A stretch of DNA of 64,000 bases. Source: Dryomyza anilis. Lineage: Eukaryota; Arthropoda; Insecta; Diptera; Dryomyzidae. Positions 24,120-33,769 of the stretch are shown piece after piece. The translations under genes were made by a program, and so were the position numbers. The number at the start of each line of letters is the position of its first letter. The first letter of the stretch is position 1. A model generated the notes under the pieces. It saw only the letters and a list, made by a program, of their open reading frames with translations. It made no database searches and was not told the DNA's origin. The DNA lies in the NCBI GenBank assembly GCA_951804985.1, contig OX638131.1, forward strand, positions 5,122,630 through 5,186,629. The letters are read 5' to 3'.

Positions 24120-24639
24120 GTATTTCTCTGCTACTCCTACAAATAAATTATACTCCTACTATTCAACTAGCGCTAATCTTTTAAATTCGAAGTATTGCCA
24201 GAAGAGCGCAATAAAATTATGACACTTACAAATTGTTGTCTGTCATAATGGATTTCCAACAGCAATCAATTTAACTGTATTTTATAAGGTTTTTTTTCTT
24301 TGTTCTGTGGTTTTCTCTAAATATTCAAAAAGTTGGCCAGTGGCCAAGTATAAAACCAGTAATCATCATAATTTCAATCACTCTAATGGAATTTTATTAC
24401 TTGGGGTCAATTTTATCGTCGTGTTTTTTTCATTTTGCAATTTTTGTACTTTTTGCATTGCATGCAAAATGAACAAATAATCAATTTTTTTGTACTATAT
24501 TGTTGTAGATGTTTACAAACATTTTTGTTGTTTTTATTTTATATTTTAGTAAAGTTTTCGATGCTCTTTTGTTAGAAGTTGATGGATAATTGGAAAAGAG
24601 TGCTGCTGTTTAGCTGAATAAAATACTTTTTTGAGTGAA
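24120..24639. other. AT-rich DNA between tRNA-Gly and the satellite
   Basis: Homopolymer-rich non-coding sequence. No feature is supported. Confidence 0.45.
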
Positions 24640-26015
24640 AAATTATTTTTTTTGTGAAAAATTGAATTTTTAGAGGAAAATTGAATTTTTATTGAAAATT
24701 GAATTTTTAGAGGAAAATTGAATTTTTAGTGAAAATTGATTTTTTTTTTAGTGAAAAGTGAATTTTTAGTGAAAAATTTAATTTTTAGTGAAAAATTGAA
24801 TTTTTAGTGAAAAATTGAATTTTTAGTGAAAAATTGAATTTTTAGTGAAAAATTGAATTTTTAGTGAAAAATTGAATTTTTAGTGAAAAATTGAATTTTT
24901 AGTGAAAAATTGAATTTTTAGTAAAAAATTGAATTTTTAGTGAAAAATTGAATTTTTAGTAAAAAATTGAATTTTTAGTAAAAAATTGAATTTTTAGTGA
25001 AAAATTGAATTTTTAGTGAAAAATTGAATTTTTAGTGAAAAATTGAATTTTTAGTGAAAAATTGAATTTTTAGTGAAAAATTGAATTTTTAGTGAAAAAT
25101 TGAATTTTTAGTGAAAAATTGAATTTTTAGTGAAAAATTGAATTTTTAGTGAAAAATTGAATTTTTAGTGAAAAATTGAATTTTTAGTGAAAAATGGAAT
25201 TTTTAGTGAAAAATTGAATTTTTAGTGAAAAATTGAATTTTTAGTGAAAAATTGAATTTTTAGTGAAAAATTGAATTTTTAGTGAAAAATTTAATTTTTA
25301 GTGAAAAATTTAATTTTTAGTGAAAAATTTAATTTTTAGTGAAAAATTGAATTTTTAGTGAAAAATTGAATTTTTAGTGAAAAATTGAATTTTTAGTGAA
25401 AAATTGAATTTTTAGTGAAAAATTGAATTTTTAGTGAAAAATTGAATTTTTAGTGAAAAATTGAATTTTTAGTGAAAAATTGAATTTTTAGTGAAAAATT
25501 GAATTTTTAGTGAAAAATTGAATTTTTAGTGAAAAATTGAATTTTTAGTGAAAAATTGAATTTTTAGTGAAAAATTGAATTTATAGTGAACAATTGAATT
25601 TTTAGTGAAAAATTGAATTTTTAGTGAAAAATTTTAATTTTTAGTGAAAAATTGAATTTTTAGTGAAAAATTGAATTTTTAGTGAAAAATTGAATTTTTA
25701 GTGAAAAATTGAATTTTTAGTGAAAAATTGAATTTTTAGTAAAAAATTGAATTTTTAGTGAAAAATTGAATTTTTAGTGAAAAATTGAATTTTTAGTGAA
25801 CAATTGAATTTTTAGTGAACAATTGAATTTTTAGTGAAAAATTGAATTTTGAAATGAAAAATTTTAATTTTTAGTGAAAAATTGAATTTTTAGTGAAAAA
25901 TTGAATTTTTAGTGAAAAATTGAATTTTTAGTGAAAAATTGAATTTTAGTGAAAACTTGAATTTTTAGTAAAAAATTGAATTTTTAGTGAAAAATTGAAT
26001 TTTTAGTGAAAATTA
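24640..26015 (+). repeat. 19-bp palindromic satellite array, AAAAATTGAATTTTTAGTG
   Basis: About 70 copies of a 19-base unit over 1.37 kb, far more uniform than the related arrays at 17058-17640 and 29640-29935. The core AAAAATTGAATTTTT is a palindrome apart from its central base; AGTG gives the unit its direction. Variants (TAAAAAATTG, GAACAATTG, ATTTAATT) cluster, as expected from local duplications. Identity is highest in the centre. Confidence 0.95.
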
Positions 26016-26717
26016 AAATTTTTAATTACTTAAATTAAACAATTACCTTATAACACGTAGGTAATTGTCTGAGGTTAGTACCACATATTGAACTCTCTTC
26101 AAGATTTTGATTAATTCCATTAATGCCAATTGATATTATTCAGCGTGCGCTCCTTCTAGTATTTCTTTTGGTTCGTTAAAGACCTGCATTGTTCACACAT
26201 TGGACTTGGATCCCGGTTGCCCCTTTTGCGCTTTAATTGAATGCATTGCCCTCTAGTGGCTGAGTTCGTATAGTGCCTCGCATTGCAATTTTCCACGAAT
26301 AATGTTCTATTAATGAGGGACTCTTATAGTTCATTATTGTAGGTTTTCTGTTTCTGCATAATTCGGGGTTCCTTATTCTTTCTCTTGTCTCTGCCTCTGT
26401 CTTTTACTTGTTTTAATTTCCAGTGGTTTTGTGCTTCACACTCGCGCATTACATAACATTTTCATTTATAGGCTTCTTTCTATATGATGTATCCATGTTG
26501 TGGATAGCTGCAATTGTTGCATTGCATGCGATGCATTTTAAATTAAATAATGCCTCAAATTTTGCAAATTTTGTTGCTCCTATAATCAGTTCGTATCGCT
26601 CTTCCATGTGCTTGAAAAATATGAAAGTGCTTCGGCTTTAAGTGCCTCAATTTAAATGAATTAATTCAAGTAGAAAAAATTACTTATATAAAAAAAAAGT
26701 GCAAAAAAAAACAATGT
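26016..26717. other. Unique DNA between satellite and second tRNA-Gly
   Basis: Less AT-rich than the array; 26140-26430 looks like unique sequence. It contains the CTCF-like site at 26247-26259. An open frame of 72 codons at 26423-26641 has no supporting feature and is not called. Confidence 0.4.
26247..26259 (-). promoter_or_regulatory. CTCF-like binding motif
   Basis: On the minus strand the 13 bases read CCACTAGAGGGCA, matching all 13 positions of CCASYAGRKGGCR. By chance about 0.03 such matches would be expected in 64 kb of even-composition DNA (simple count), so the match is notable, but binding is not shown. Confidence 0.45.
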
Positions 26718-26788
26718 TGCATCGGCCGGGAATCGAACCCGGGCCGCCCGCGTGGCAGGCGAGCATTCTACCACTGAACCACCGATGC
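26718..26788 (-). tRNA. tRNA-Gly (anticodon GCC), second copy
   Basis: Reverse complement is identical to the gene at 24036-24106, with intact stems, anticodon GCC and both internal boxes. A run of nine T on the minus strand follows a few bases past the 3' end (plus-strand A run at about 26703-26711). It is transcribed toward the first copy, so the two converge on the satellite between them. Confidence 0.97.
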
Positions 26789-26939
26789 TTCTTAAAAGGG
26801 TTAAAGTTTTAACTAATCATAAGTATTTCTTTTAAAAGTTTAAAAAAATATATTTTTAAAAATAGAAATTTATCTAAAATAATACAATAAATTTATTAAT
26901 TAAACAAATAAAAGTGTAACATACAAACTTTAAAATATT

Positions 26940-27110
26940 TTTACACTACTCAACACAATTTTTTTTGCTATGGCCATTCCATAGTTCATATACAAGTTAT
27001 ACAACTCGCGAATGCAGATTTTGACTGCATATTCAGCTTTTTCGTATTGCACATCGTTTTTAAGAAAACTTAGAAAATCGCATTGAATAGTGTTATTAAT
27101 GATAATACAA
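26940..27110 (+). mobile_element. CACTACTCAACAC family element
   Basis: Begins TTACACTACTCAACACAATT, contains GATTTTGACTGCATATTCAG, and ends with TTGAATAGTGTTATTAATGA, i.e. the inverted form of the first motif. The same arrangement appears at 63484-63660 and in the arms at 5205-5300 and 6100-6200. Confidence 0.55.
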
Positions 27111-27440
27111 ATTTAAATATAAATATGTTTGTTATAATTTTAATTATTTAAAATAGTATTTACTTAAAAACAAAAAAGTAACCTTTCATATATTATAGGC
27201 GCCAGCAGCGCTGCTGTGCGGCATTTCAATTAAAAAAATAAATAAATCTTCAAACAGTTTGTTTGTGCCGACTGTGTGTAAAACGTGACTTAAGTGCTGC
27301 CCACAGCACATGTCATGTTCTCTAATCATCTGTGCATCAATAGGCCAGGCGGCGCTCTATGTAAACCTACTCTACTCAATCACTCACTCGTGCAGCTACC
27401 TTCAAGTCATTCACCATGCGCACTCAGCCTACGCATGGGA
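27111..27440. other. Intron DNA, mixed composition
   Basis: Bases 27195-27440 are less AT-rich (GGCGCCAGCAGCGCTGCTG near 27199). No exon is convincing: the open frame from 27310 runs straight into the 12-bp array. Confidence 0.35.
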
Positions 27441-28670
27441 AAATAGTTTAAACAGCTTAGCAAATAGTACAAAAAAAAAAACAAAAAATAATCCATTAAA
27501 TAGTCTAACAAATAGTCCAAGAAGTAGTTAAACAAATAATCTCTCAAATAGTTAACAAACAGTCTATGAGTAGTTCTACTAATAGTCAAAAAGATCTACA
27601 AATAGTCAAATAAACCGTCCTATAAAAGATCCAAAAATAGTTCAACAAATAGTTCAACAAATACTATAACAAATAGCCCTAAAATTGATTCAAGAACATT
27701 TCTATAATTGATCCAGAAAAATCCCAACAAATAGTGTAACCAATAGTTCAAGAAATTGTTCAAAAAATTTTAATAAATAGTATAACAAATTGTGCTACAA
27801 ATGATCCAAAAAATTCTAACGAATAGTCCAACAAATAGTCTGTCAAATAGTCCATTAAATAGTCCAACAAATAGTCCAACAAATAGTCCAACAAATAGTC
27901 TAAAAAAGAGTCCAACATATAGTCCAACAAATAATTCCTCAAATAGTTCAACGAATAATCCAACAAATAATCTATCAATTAGTCCAATGAATAGTCCAAC
28001 ATATAGTCTATCAAATAGTCCAATGAATGGTCCAATGAATAGTCCAATGAATAGTCCAATTAATAGTCCAATGAATAGTCCAATGAATAGTCCAATGAAT
28101 AGTCCAATGAATAGTCCATCAAACAGTCCAACAAATGGTCTATCAAATAGTCCAATGAATAGTCCAATTAATAGTCCAATGAATAGTCCAATGAATAGTA
28201 CAATGAATAGTCCAACCAATAGTCTATCAAATAGTCCAATGAATGGTCCAATGAATAGTCCAATTAATAGTCCAATGAATAATCCAATGAATAGTCCCAT
28301 GAATAGTCCAACAAATAGTCCAACAAATATTCAAAAAAATAGTTCAACAAATAGTCCAACAAACAGTCCAACAAAATGTCCAACAAATAATCCAACAAAT
28401 AGTCCTTCAAATAGTAAAACAAATAGGCTACAAGTGGTACAATTAATAGTCCAAAGAAAAGTCCAATTAATAGTCTTTAAATATATCAATAACTACTATA
28501 GTTTAATAAATAGTCTAAGGAATGTCGAATAAATTGTTTTACAAATAGGTTCAATAAGTAATCTTAAAATAGTCCTACGAATACTTGAACAAATATTCCT
28601 AAATATAGTCCAATAGATAGTCTACAAATAGGTTTACAAATGTTTTTCACATTGTTTTACAAATAGTTAA
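27440..28670. repeat. 12-bp minisatellite, unit AATAGTCCAATG / AATAGTCCAACA
   Basis: About 1.2 kb of 12-base units. Edges are diverged (AATAGTTCAAC, AATAGTCTATC); the centre (28000-28330) is dominated by AATAGTCCAATG. Because 12 is a multiple of 3, all frames stay open for long distances: one plus frame reads repeats of NSPM/NSPT and the minus strand reads GLFI. These frames lack flanking gene structure and are artefacts of the array. Confidence 0.9.
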
Positions 28671-29639
28671 AGACATTATATGAAATTTTTATAATTTTGT
28701 TGTTATTTTTAATTTCGTAACATTATGAAACATTATAAACATAATACACACTAATCAATCATTAGTTCCGAACGTACAATTTAAAGAAATTATAAACAGT
28801 TACTTAAATGAATTTCTCCGCAACGTCTAGGCCAAATGTGTTGAATGAATGAAGCCTGTTTTAGCCGCCATAGAACCCAACAATCAGTTGGCCAGCACAG
28901 AAATTGTCTGCGAAGAACATAAAATTAATTTTAATTACATATGCAAGTGGAACAGCATTTTCCGGCGGTGGCGCGTTGTGGCTCGATGCGGCGTCTCTTT
29001 GGCACCACTTTATTCTGTTTCTGGTTACGGAGTGAACTTCATTCAGTTAACTGTTTTCTTTCCATAATAATATAAATAATAACAGGGGATGCGCGATGAT
29101 TCGCACCATTGATTGGCACCCATTGACTGTATCATCACTTAGCGCAGTTCATTTTATTGCGCTTCTTATAACTCAATTAACGTGGATTTGCTAATTTTAT
29201 TATTTGTTTTCTAAAATTTAAAACGAGTTTTTGGTTGAAAGTGACGGCATGCGGTGTTAATCTATAGGTCACATTTATTCTTTTTTTTATTTTACAATCT
29301 ACGCAGTGATGTATATATTATTTTATATCTTCCCAGCAAACAAAACGATAACTTAAAGATATAGAAACGATAACATTTAGAGACCCAAATTTTGCATGAT
29401 TTTTAAAATTATGATAAGTGCTTTGAGAAAAACTTACCACAGATATACCTAAGTAGAAATTATTTTAAATCCATAATAAGAAATCTTTTAATGTTTACGT
29501 TGTCATACATGCTCTTTGGTCTAATAGGATTTTGAATAGGTATCGATCGAAACTCATTTTATATAATTGAATCGTTCACTTTTAACGTAGATTTTTCATT
29601 CAGAATTCTATTATAAAGTAAAAAATATATATTTCACAA
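28671..29639. other. Intron DNA with a mixed-composition block
   Basis: 28850-29060 is less AT-rich and could be conserved non-coding DNA. At 29333 a TCCCAGCAAACAAAACGATA string resembles the end of the element at 8715-9012. No gene is supported. Confidence 0.35.
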
Positions 29640-29935
29640 TAAATTACATTTTCACTAAAAATTCTATAGTTCACTAAAAACATAAATTTTTATAAAATTA
29701 AATTTTTCACTAAAAATTCGAAAATTCAAATTTTCATTAAGAATTCAATTTTTCGTTAAAAATTCAATTTTCACTAAATATTCAATTTTTCACTCAAAAT
29801 TCAATTTTTCAGTAAAAATTCAATTTGTCATTAAAAATTCAATTTTTCACTCAAAATACAGTTCTTCACTAAAAATTCAATTTTTCACTAAAATTTGCAC
29901 TAAAATTTCAAATTTTCATTAAAAAATTAAAATTA
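29640..29935 (-). repeat. 19-bp satellite, third locus, CACTAAAAATTCAATTTTT orientation
   Basis: About 14 diverged units with cores such as CACTAAAAATTCAATTTTT, same orientation as at 17058-17640 and opposite to 24640-26015. Point changes and partial units show an older or unhomogenised array. Confidence 0.8.
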
Positions 29936-31554
29936 TCTCAAAAAAAAAAGACAAAATATTTTTTCAAAAACTACAATTTATTATTTGCATTTGCATAATA
30001 TGCCTGAAATTAAATTTTAAAATTCTATTGTTTGATAACCTGATTCCAATATGTCTTGAAAAATGTCCGAATTTACATCTCGATTTGTGACCATTATTTT
30101 TTCTTTTAAAGTTGAGCAAATATGTAACTATCGAGTGGTATTTCAACTGAACTTTAAACATATTTTAAAAATTAGTTAAACTTGTGTTTATCTGATATTA
30201 TAAATGATTTAATATAATTTAATAAAACGTGTTCATAATTACAATAAATATGGTAGAATCAACGTAATGGAATGTAACATGTACAATACAAATTCTGCTC
30301 TTATAGAATGCTAAACATCTACAATGGCATCCATTTAAACGTGAGTAAAATACTTATTTTCTCGCATAATTTTATAATGGAAGAAATGTTAATTGAAAAA
30401 CCTGATATGAGTGATCGTTGAGCACTGTTAATGTGGTGGCGGGCGCTCTTTTCTTCATCAAGACTCTTCAGTCTCTATTGCCATTGTGAAGAGCATTTGT
30501 AAAGAGCAGTGTAAAGAGCTCATATTGAAACATTTTAAATGCACGATTCTCTAGAGCACTACAAAACAATCATAAACGTTCATTTTGAGTAATATTTAAA
30601 ATTGTTCGGACTCTTTTTTTTTTTCGTAATATCTCTTGCTCTTTGATAATCTCTGATATCATCTCTGTTATTTATACCCATCTCAAATAACTCTAGTACT
30701 TGTCGTGTCCATATTTGTTTTTATCGCTCCCATAGGTAGTTTTAGTGGTTGTTGTTGTTGCCATAACAGGTGTTTTATTTGTTGTTGTAATGCGTTGAGG
30801 CATCAGCTGCAACATCCTCAGTATTATTTTGTATTTTTCTTTTGAACTTGATTCTAACTGTTGGCCTCGTCGCACAGTGGGGCAGCGAGTATTTAAAGTT
30901 GGCGAAAATCTCAAAAGTCAAATAGACCTTAAGGCACTATTTCTCGTAGTGTAATAAAATAAATTACCTACAATGTGGCATCACTCAATTTAAGTCATAT
31001 GTATTCAACTTTTCCCCGAACTCTCTCAAACATAGAACATTTTTCCAACATTTGCAAGATGTAATATTGTCAAATTTCAGGTAAATTTTACGAAATGTTT
31101 CTTTTAAAAACCAGTAATACTATTTTTTTTTAATAAAACAATATTATTTCTTTGTATATTTTTCATACATTAGAAAATAAAAATTCTGGAGTAAATATAA
31201 GACGAAACGAAATTCGTTTCGTCAGAAAATGCAGTGACATAATTGTTTTACTTGTTCATTTTGTCATCGGTTTTAATTTATTTAATTGAAAAACAGTCTG
31301 TCATTGGAATTTTATGACCTTTTTTGATGAAACGAATATTAGGGGATTAATATAAGATTTTTCCTTTAAAAAATAACAAGAAAAACGTTCCAGGAAAGCT
31401 CTGCCAATTTAGTGAATATATTAAGCAGTTCAAATGGTTGAAATCAATATGGTACCTTCTTTTGCCTTTTGGGAGTTATTTACACTACAGTGACCGACCA
31501 TTTTTCTTACATATATTAACAATTTCAACCAATTTTTGTTGTATGGGAGGGAGA
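29936..31554. other. AT-rich intron DNA
   Basis: No gene is recognised. 30420-30560 repeats GAGCACT/GAGCAGT/GAGCATTTGTAAAGAGC words several times, a short imperfect repeat. Confidence 0.4.
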
Positions 31555-31810
31555 TACATCCGAGACAAAATTTCTGGCGTTTTTGGTAGGAATATTACAG
31601 ATAAATGGAATATTTTGGAAGGTGAATAACAGATTTTAATAGATTGTAAAATTTGAATGGCAGATTCACGGCATATTTTGTGAATAGGCATTAAACAGAC
31701 AAGTTGTGAAACAAAATTCGTCTTCGTCTGTTTAAAATATGACGATAAAATGTTATTAAACCGCCTCGATCCTGCCAAAATTGCCAAACATTTATGTCTA
31801 ATCAACATAA
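31555..31810 (-). mobile_element. Copy of the GGCAGG-ended MITE family
   Basis: Shares with 21555-22290 the strings TTTCTGGCGTTTTTGGTAGG, GATAAATGGAATATTTTGG, GGCAGATTCACGGCATATTT and the end ATTAAACCGCCTCGATCCTG followed by CCAAAA. The left end is not clear. Confidence 0.55.
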
Positions 31811-32950
31811 AACTGTATAAGTATTGCAAAATTTCATCACTGCTACTCGGAATTTGGAATTTGAAATTTTATCACTGTAGCTCAAACGTAAATCAAAATA
31901 TATATCAATTTAATAACTTTTGTTGTATGGGATATACCACGCACACTTTTATAAAATTTACATGTTTATTATTAAACATTCATACAATATTTGTCAGTCC
32001 GCATACTTCTTTTTCTGAATTTATTTTTAAATTTTTTGTCAACTTTTAAAACTCACTGCCCCACTGTGCATCGTAGGTAACCCGTCGAGCAGGTAGTTTT
32101 TATTTTATTTTATCGATTTTTTTCAATTGAAAGCGTGAAAAAAATGCACATTACATAGCTGCTGCGTTTTTCTCACATATGTTGCAGGCATTTTAATGTT
32201 GCTGCAGCTATTGTTGCTGTTGTTGTTGTTGTCGATTAGTTGCGCTGATCAGCATCTTGTTGAGCATGGCAAGTGTTAATTGCGAGTGGGCACTAAAAGT
32301 AGCTGCTGCTCAGTGGTTGCACTTGCTTGCGCCGCCTATTGGCGGTATTGGCGGCGCGCGCGATTGCTTATCGTTTTATTTAGCAAAGGTGTAAAATGCA
32401 TTTATTGTGTTCAATGATATCTTTTGAATTTTTAAATGTGCAATTTAAATGCTAATTAAATGCACAATTAACGCGTTACAAAGTAGAGCATATTGCGCTT
32501 TAAAAATAATATAAAAAAAATTAAAAAAAACTCACTCATAATTGAGTAAAAATGAAATGCTCATCCAAGTACACAACAATTTTAAAATCAACATGGCATT
32601 TTGACATTTAAAATTAGTCTTTAAAATTTCGTTGAAATTAAAACACACAAAAAATACTTCAAAAACAATCTTCAACAAAAATTCTCCAAACAAATTAAAC
32701 TTTGGCTATATTAAAAATTATACGTCTTCCAAATTGTTGTGCGGTCAACTGTTTGTCTTAAACTCGAAAGCCAGATCCATACTACAGGATTTTGTGTTAA
32801 TTTTTACAAGTTCAGCTCATATTCAAATCAAATTCAGCAACAATCACTCAGTAGCGCGGCGCCCTCACAATTTTCGTGCCCTTTGATGTCATCACAGCCA
32901 GCAGCAACACGAGCGCACTCAGAGTACTCGGCTGGTTGTGTCGCAGCAGA
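31811..32950 (+). promoter_or_regulatory. Candidate regulatory region upstream of an alternative first exon
   Basis: 32160-32380 and 32860-32950 are much richer in G and C than their surroundings, with GCTGCTGC and GGCGGCGCGCGCG strings, and lie directly upstream of the short candidate start exon at 32951. The intervening DNA is AT-rich. No TATA box or initiator can be assigned with confidence. Confidence 0.35.
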
Positions 32951-32996
32951 ATGTTCTGTGGTGTCTTTGGCGGCACCAGAATTCGGCGGCACAAAC
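32951..32996 (+). CDS. Candidate alternative first coding exon (MFCGVFGG start)
   Basis: ATG 32951 opens 15 codons, MFCGVFGGTRIRRHK, plus one base before a strong donor, AAAC|GTAAGTG at 32996/32997. The leftover C joins AA at 33510 to make CAA, exactly as exon 18665-18793 does, giving RRHK-Q-KRSS. The intron would be only 513 bp. Phase agreement, a near-consensus donor and a GC-richer 5' flank support it; the very short coding part and lack of recognised motif are the weaknesses. A longer frame through the same stretch reaches the donor in phase 0 and would stop early in exon 3. Confidence 0.5.
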
Positions 32997-32999
32997 GTA

Positions 33000-33509
33000 A
33001 GTGCGACCGTGTGTATAAATCACAAAATGTGGCTTCGTGTTGGGCTTTACAAATGACATTTATCAATGTCAATGTGCAATAAAAGTTTGCAACGATAAAA
33101 TCATTTTTAAGACGTATAGTTTGAGGTTAAGGATGGGTGGTAGATGAATAAATAAATTGATTTGCAAAACTCAGTTAAAAACAGCTGCAAATGTATTTAC
33201 GGTGCTTGGCAACATTTCAAATGTTTGTATACATTGTGTCGTTTGTAAACATTTTATAACGGCGCTGCCTGCAAGTAGGCAATGTTTTTTTTATTACACA
33301 TCGAATGCTGGCACTTTTATTGCTGTACTTTTAAAACACTATTTTGATATATTTTAAAATTAATAATTTAATTAAATTATTATTTATTTATATTTTTTTT
33401 TAATAATAATTTAATAAATATTTTTCAATATTTATTTATTAATCTATTTTTATATTTATATATTTATTTTTTATAATAATTATTTTATTTGCTTTTTTCT
33501 TGATTTCAG
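33000..33509. other. Short intron before exon 3
   Basis: AT-rich with TAATAATAATTT-type runs from 33350, ending in a pyrimidine-rich tract and acceptor TTGATTTCAG at 33509. Confidence 0.5.
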
Positions 33510-33746
33510 AAAAACGCTCCTCAACCAACAATATACACAATGTAGCCGTATCTCCCTGCAACAGCAGCAGCTCCGCCACCAACATCACCACCACACCCAA
33601 CACAACAATTACTTCGACCGCGTCGAATTCAACAACCACTCCGGGTAGCAACAGCCTGAAAGGTTCGCCGCCCAGCAAAAAGTTTACGTTACTTAGTGCG
33701 CGCCGCTTGGATGTGAAAACCACACCGCCCAAGTCACCACTTAAAG
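33510..33746 (+). CDS. Third coding exon of the unidentified plus-strand gene
   Basis: Acceptor TTTCAG at 33504-33509, donor AAAG|GTATGT at 33746/33747. The 237 bases are symmetric (phase 1 in and out). It encodes KRSSTNNIHNVAV, a Ser/Thr/Asn-rich low-complexity stretch of about 40 residues, then the better-defined SPPSKKFTLLSARRLDVKTT and PPKSPLK. The ending looks conserved: basic and aromatic residues with Ser-Pro sites that could bind a partner or be phosphorylated. The whole is likely disordered. No enzyme domain is visible. Either 18665-18793 or the short exon at 32951 can splice to it in frame. The next exon lies beyond what I can identify, possibly past 64000. Confidence 0.8.
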
Positions 33747-33769
33747 GTATGTTTTAGTGCTATTCAAAT

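Noticed and set aside
24010..24222. 70-codon plus-strand ORF
   Set aside because: It overlaps the tRNA-Gly gene and is translated tRNA sequence.
24640..26015. CRISPR-like array
   Set aside because: Units are contiguous 19-mers without unique spacers, in a eukaryotic intron; this is a satellite.
27770..28532. NSPM-type plus ORF (246 codons) and GLFI-type minus ORF (176 codons)
   Set aside because: Both come from the 12-bp minisatellite, whose period keeps all frames open.
32739..33056. 105-codon ORF through the 32951 start exon
   Set aside because: It reaches the 32996 donor in phase 0, which would give a stop within a few codons of exon 3; the shorter ATG frame fits.
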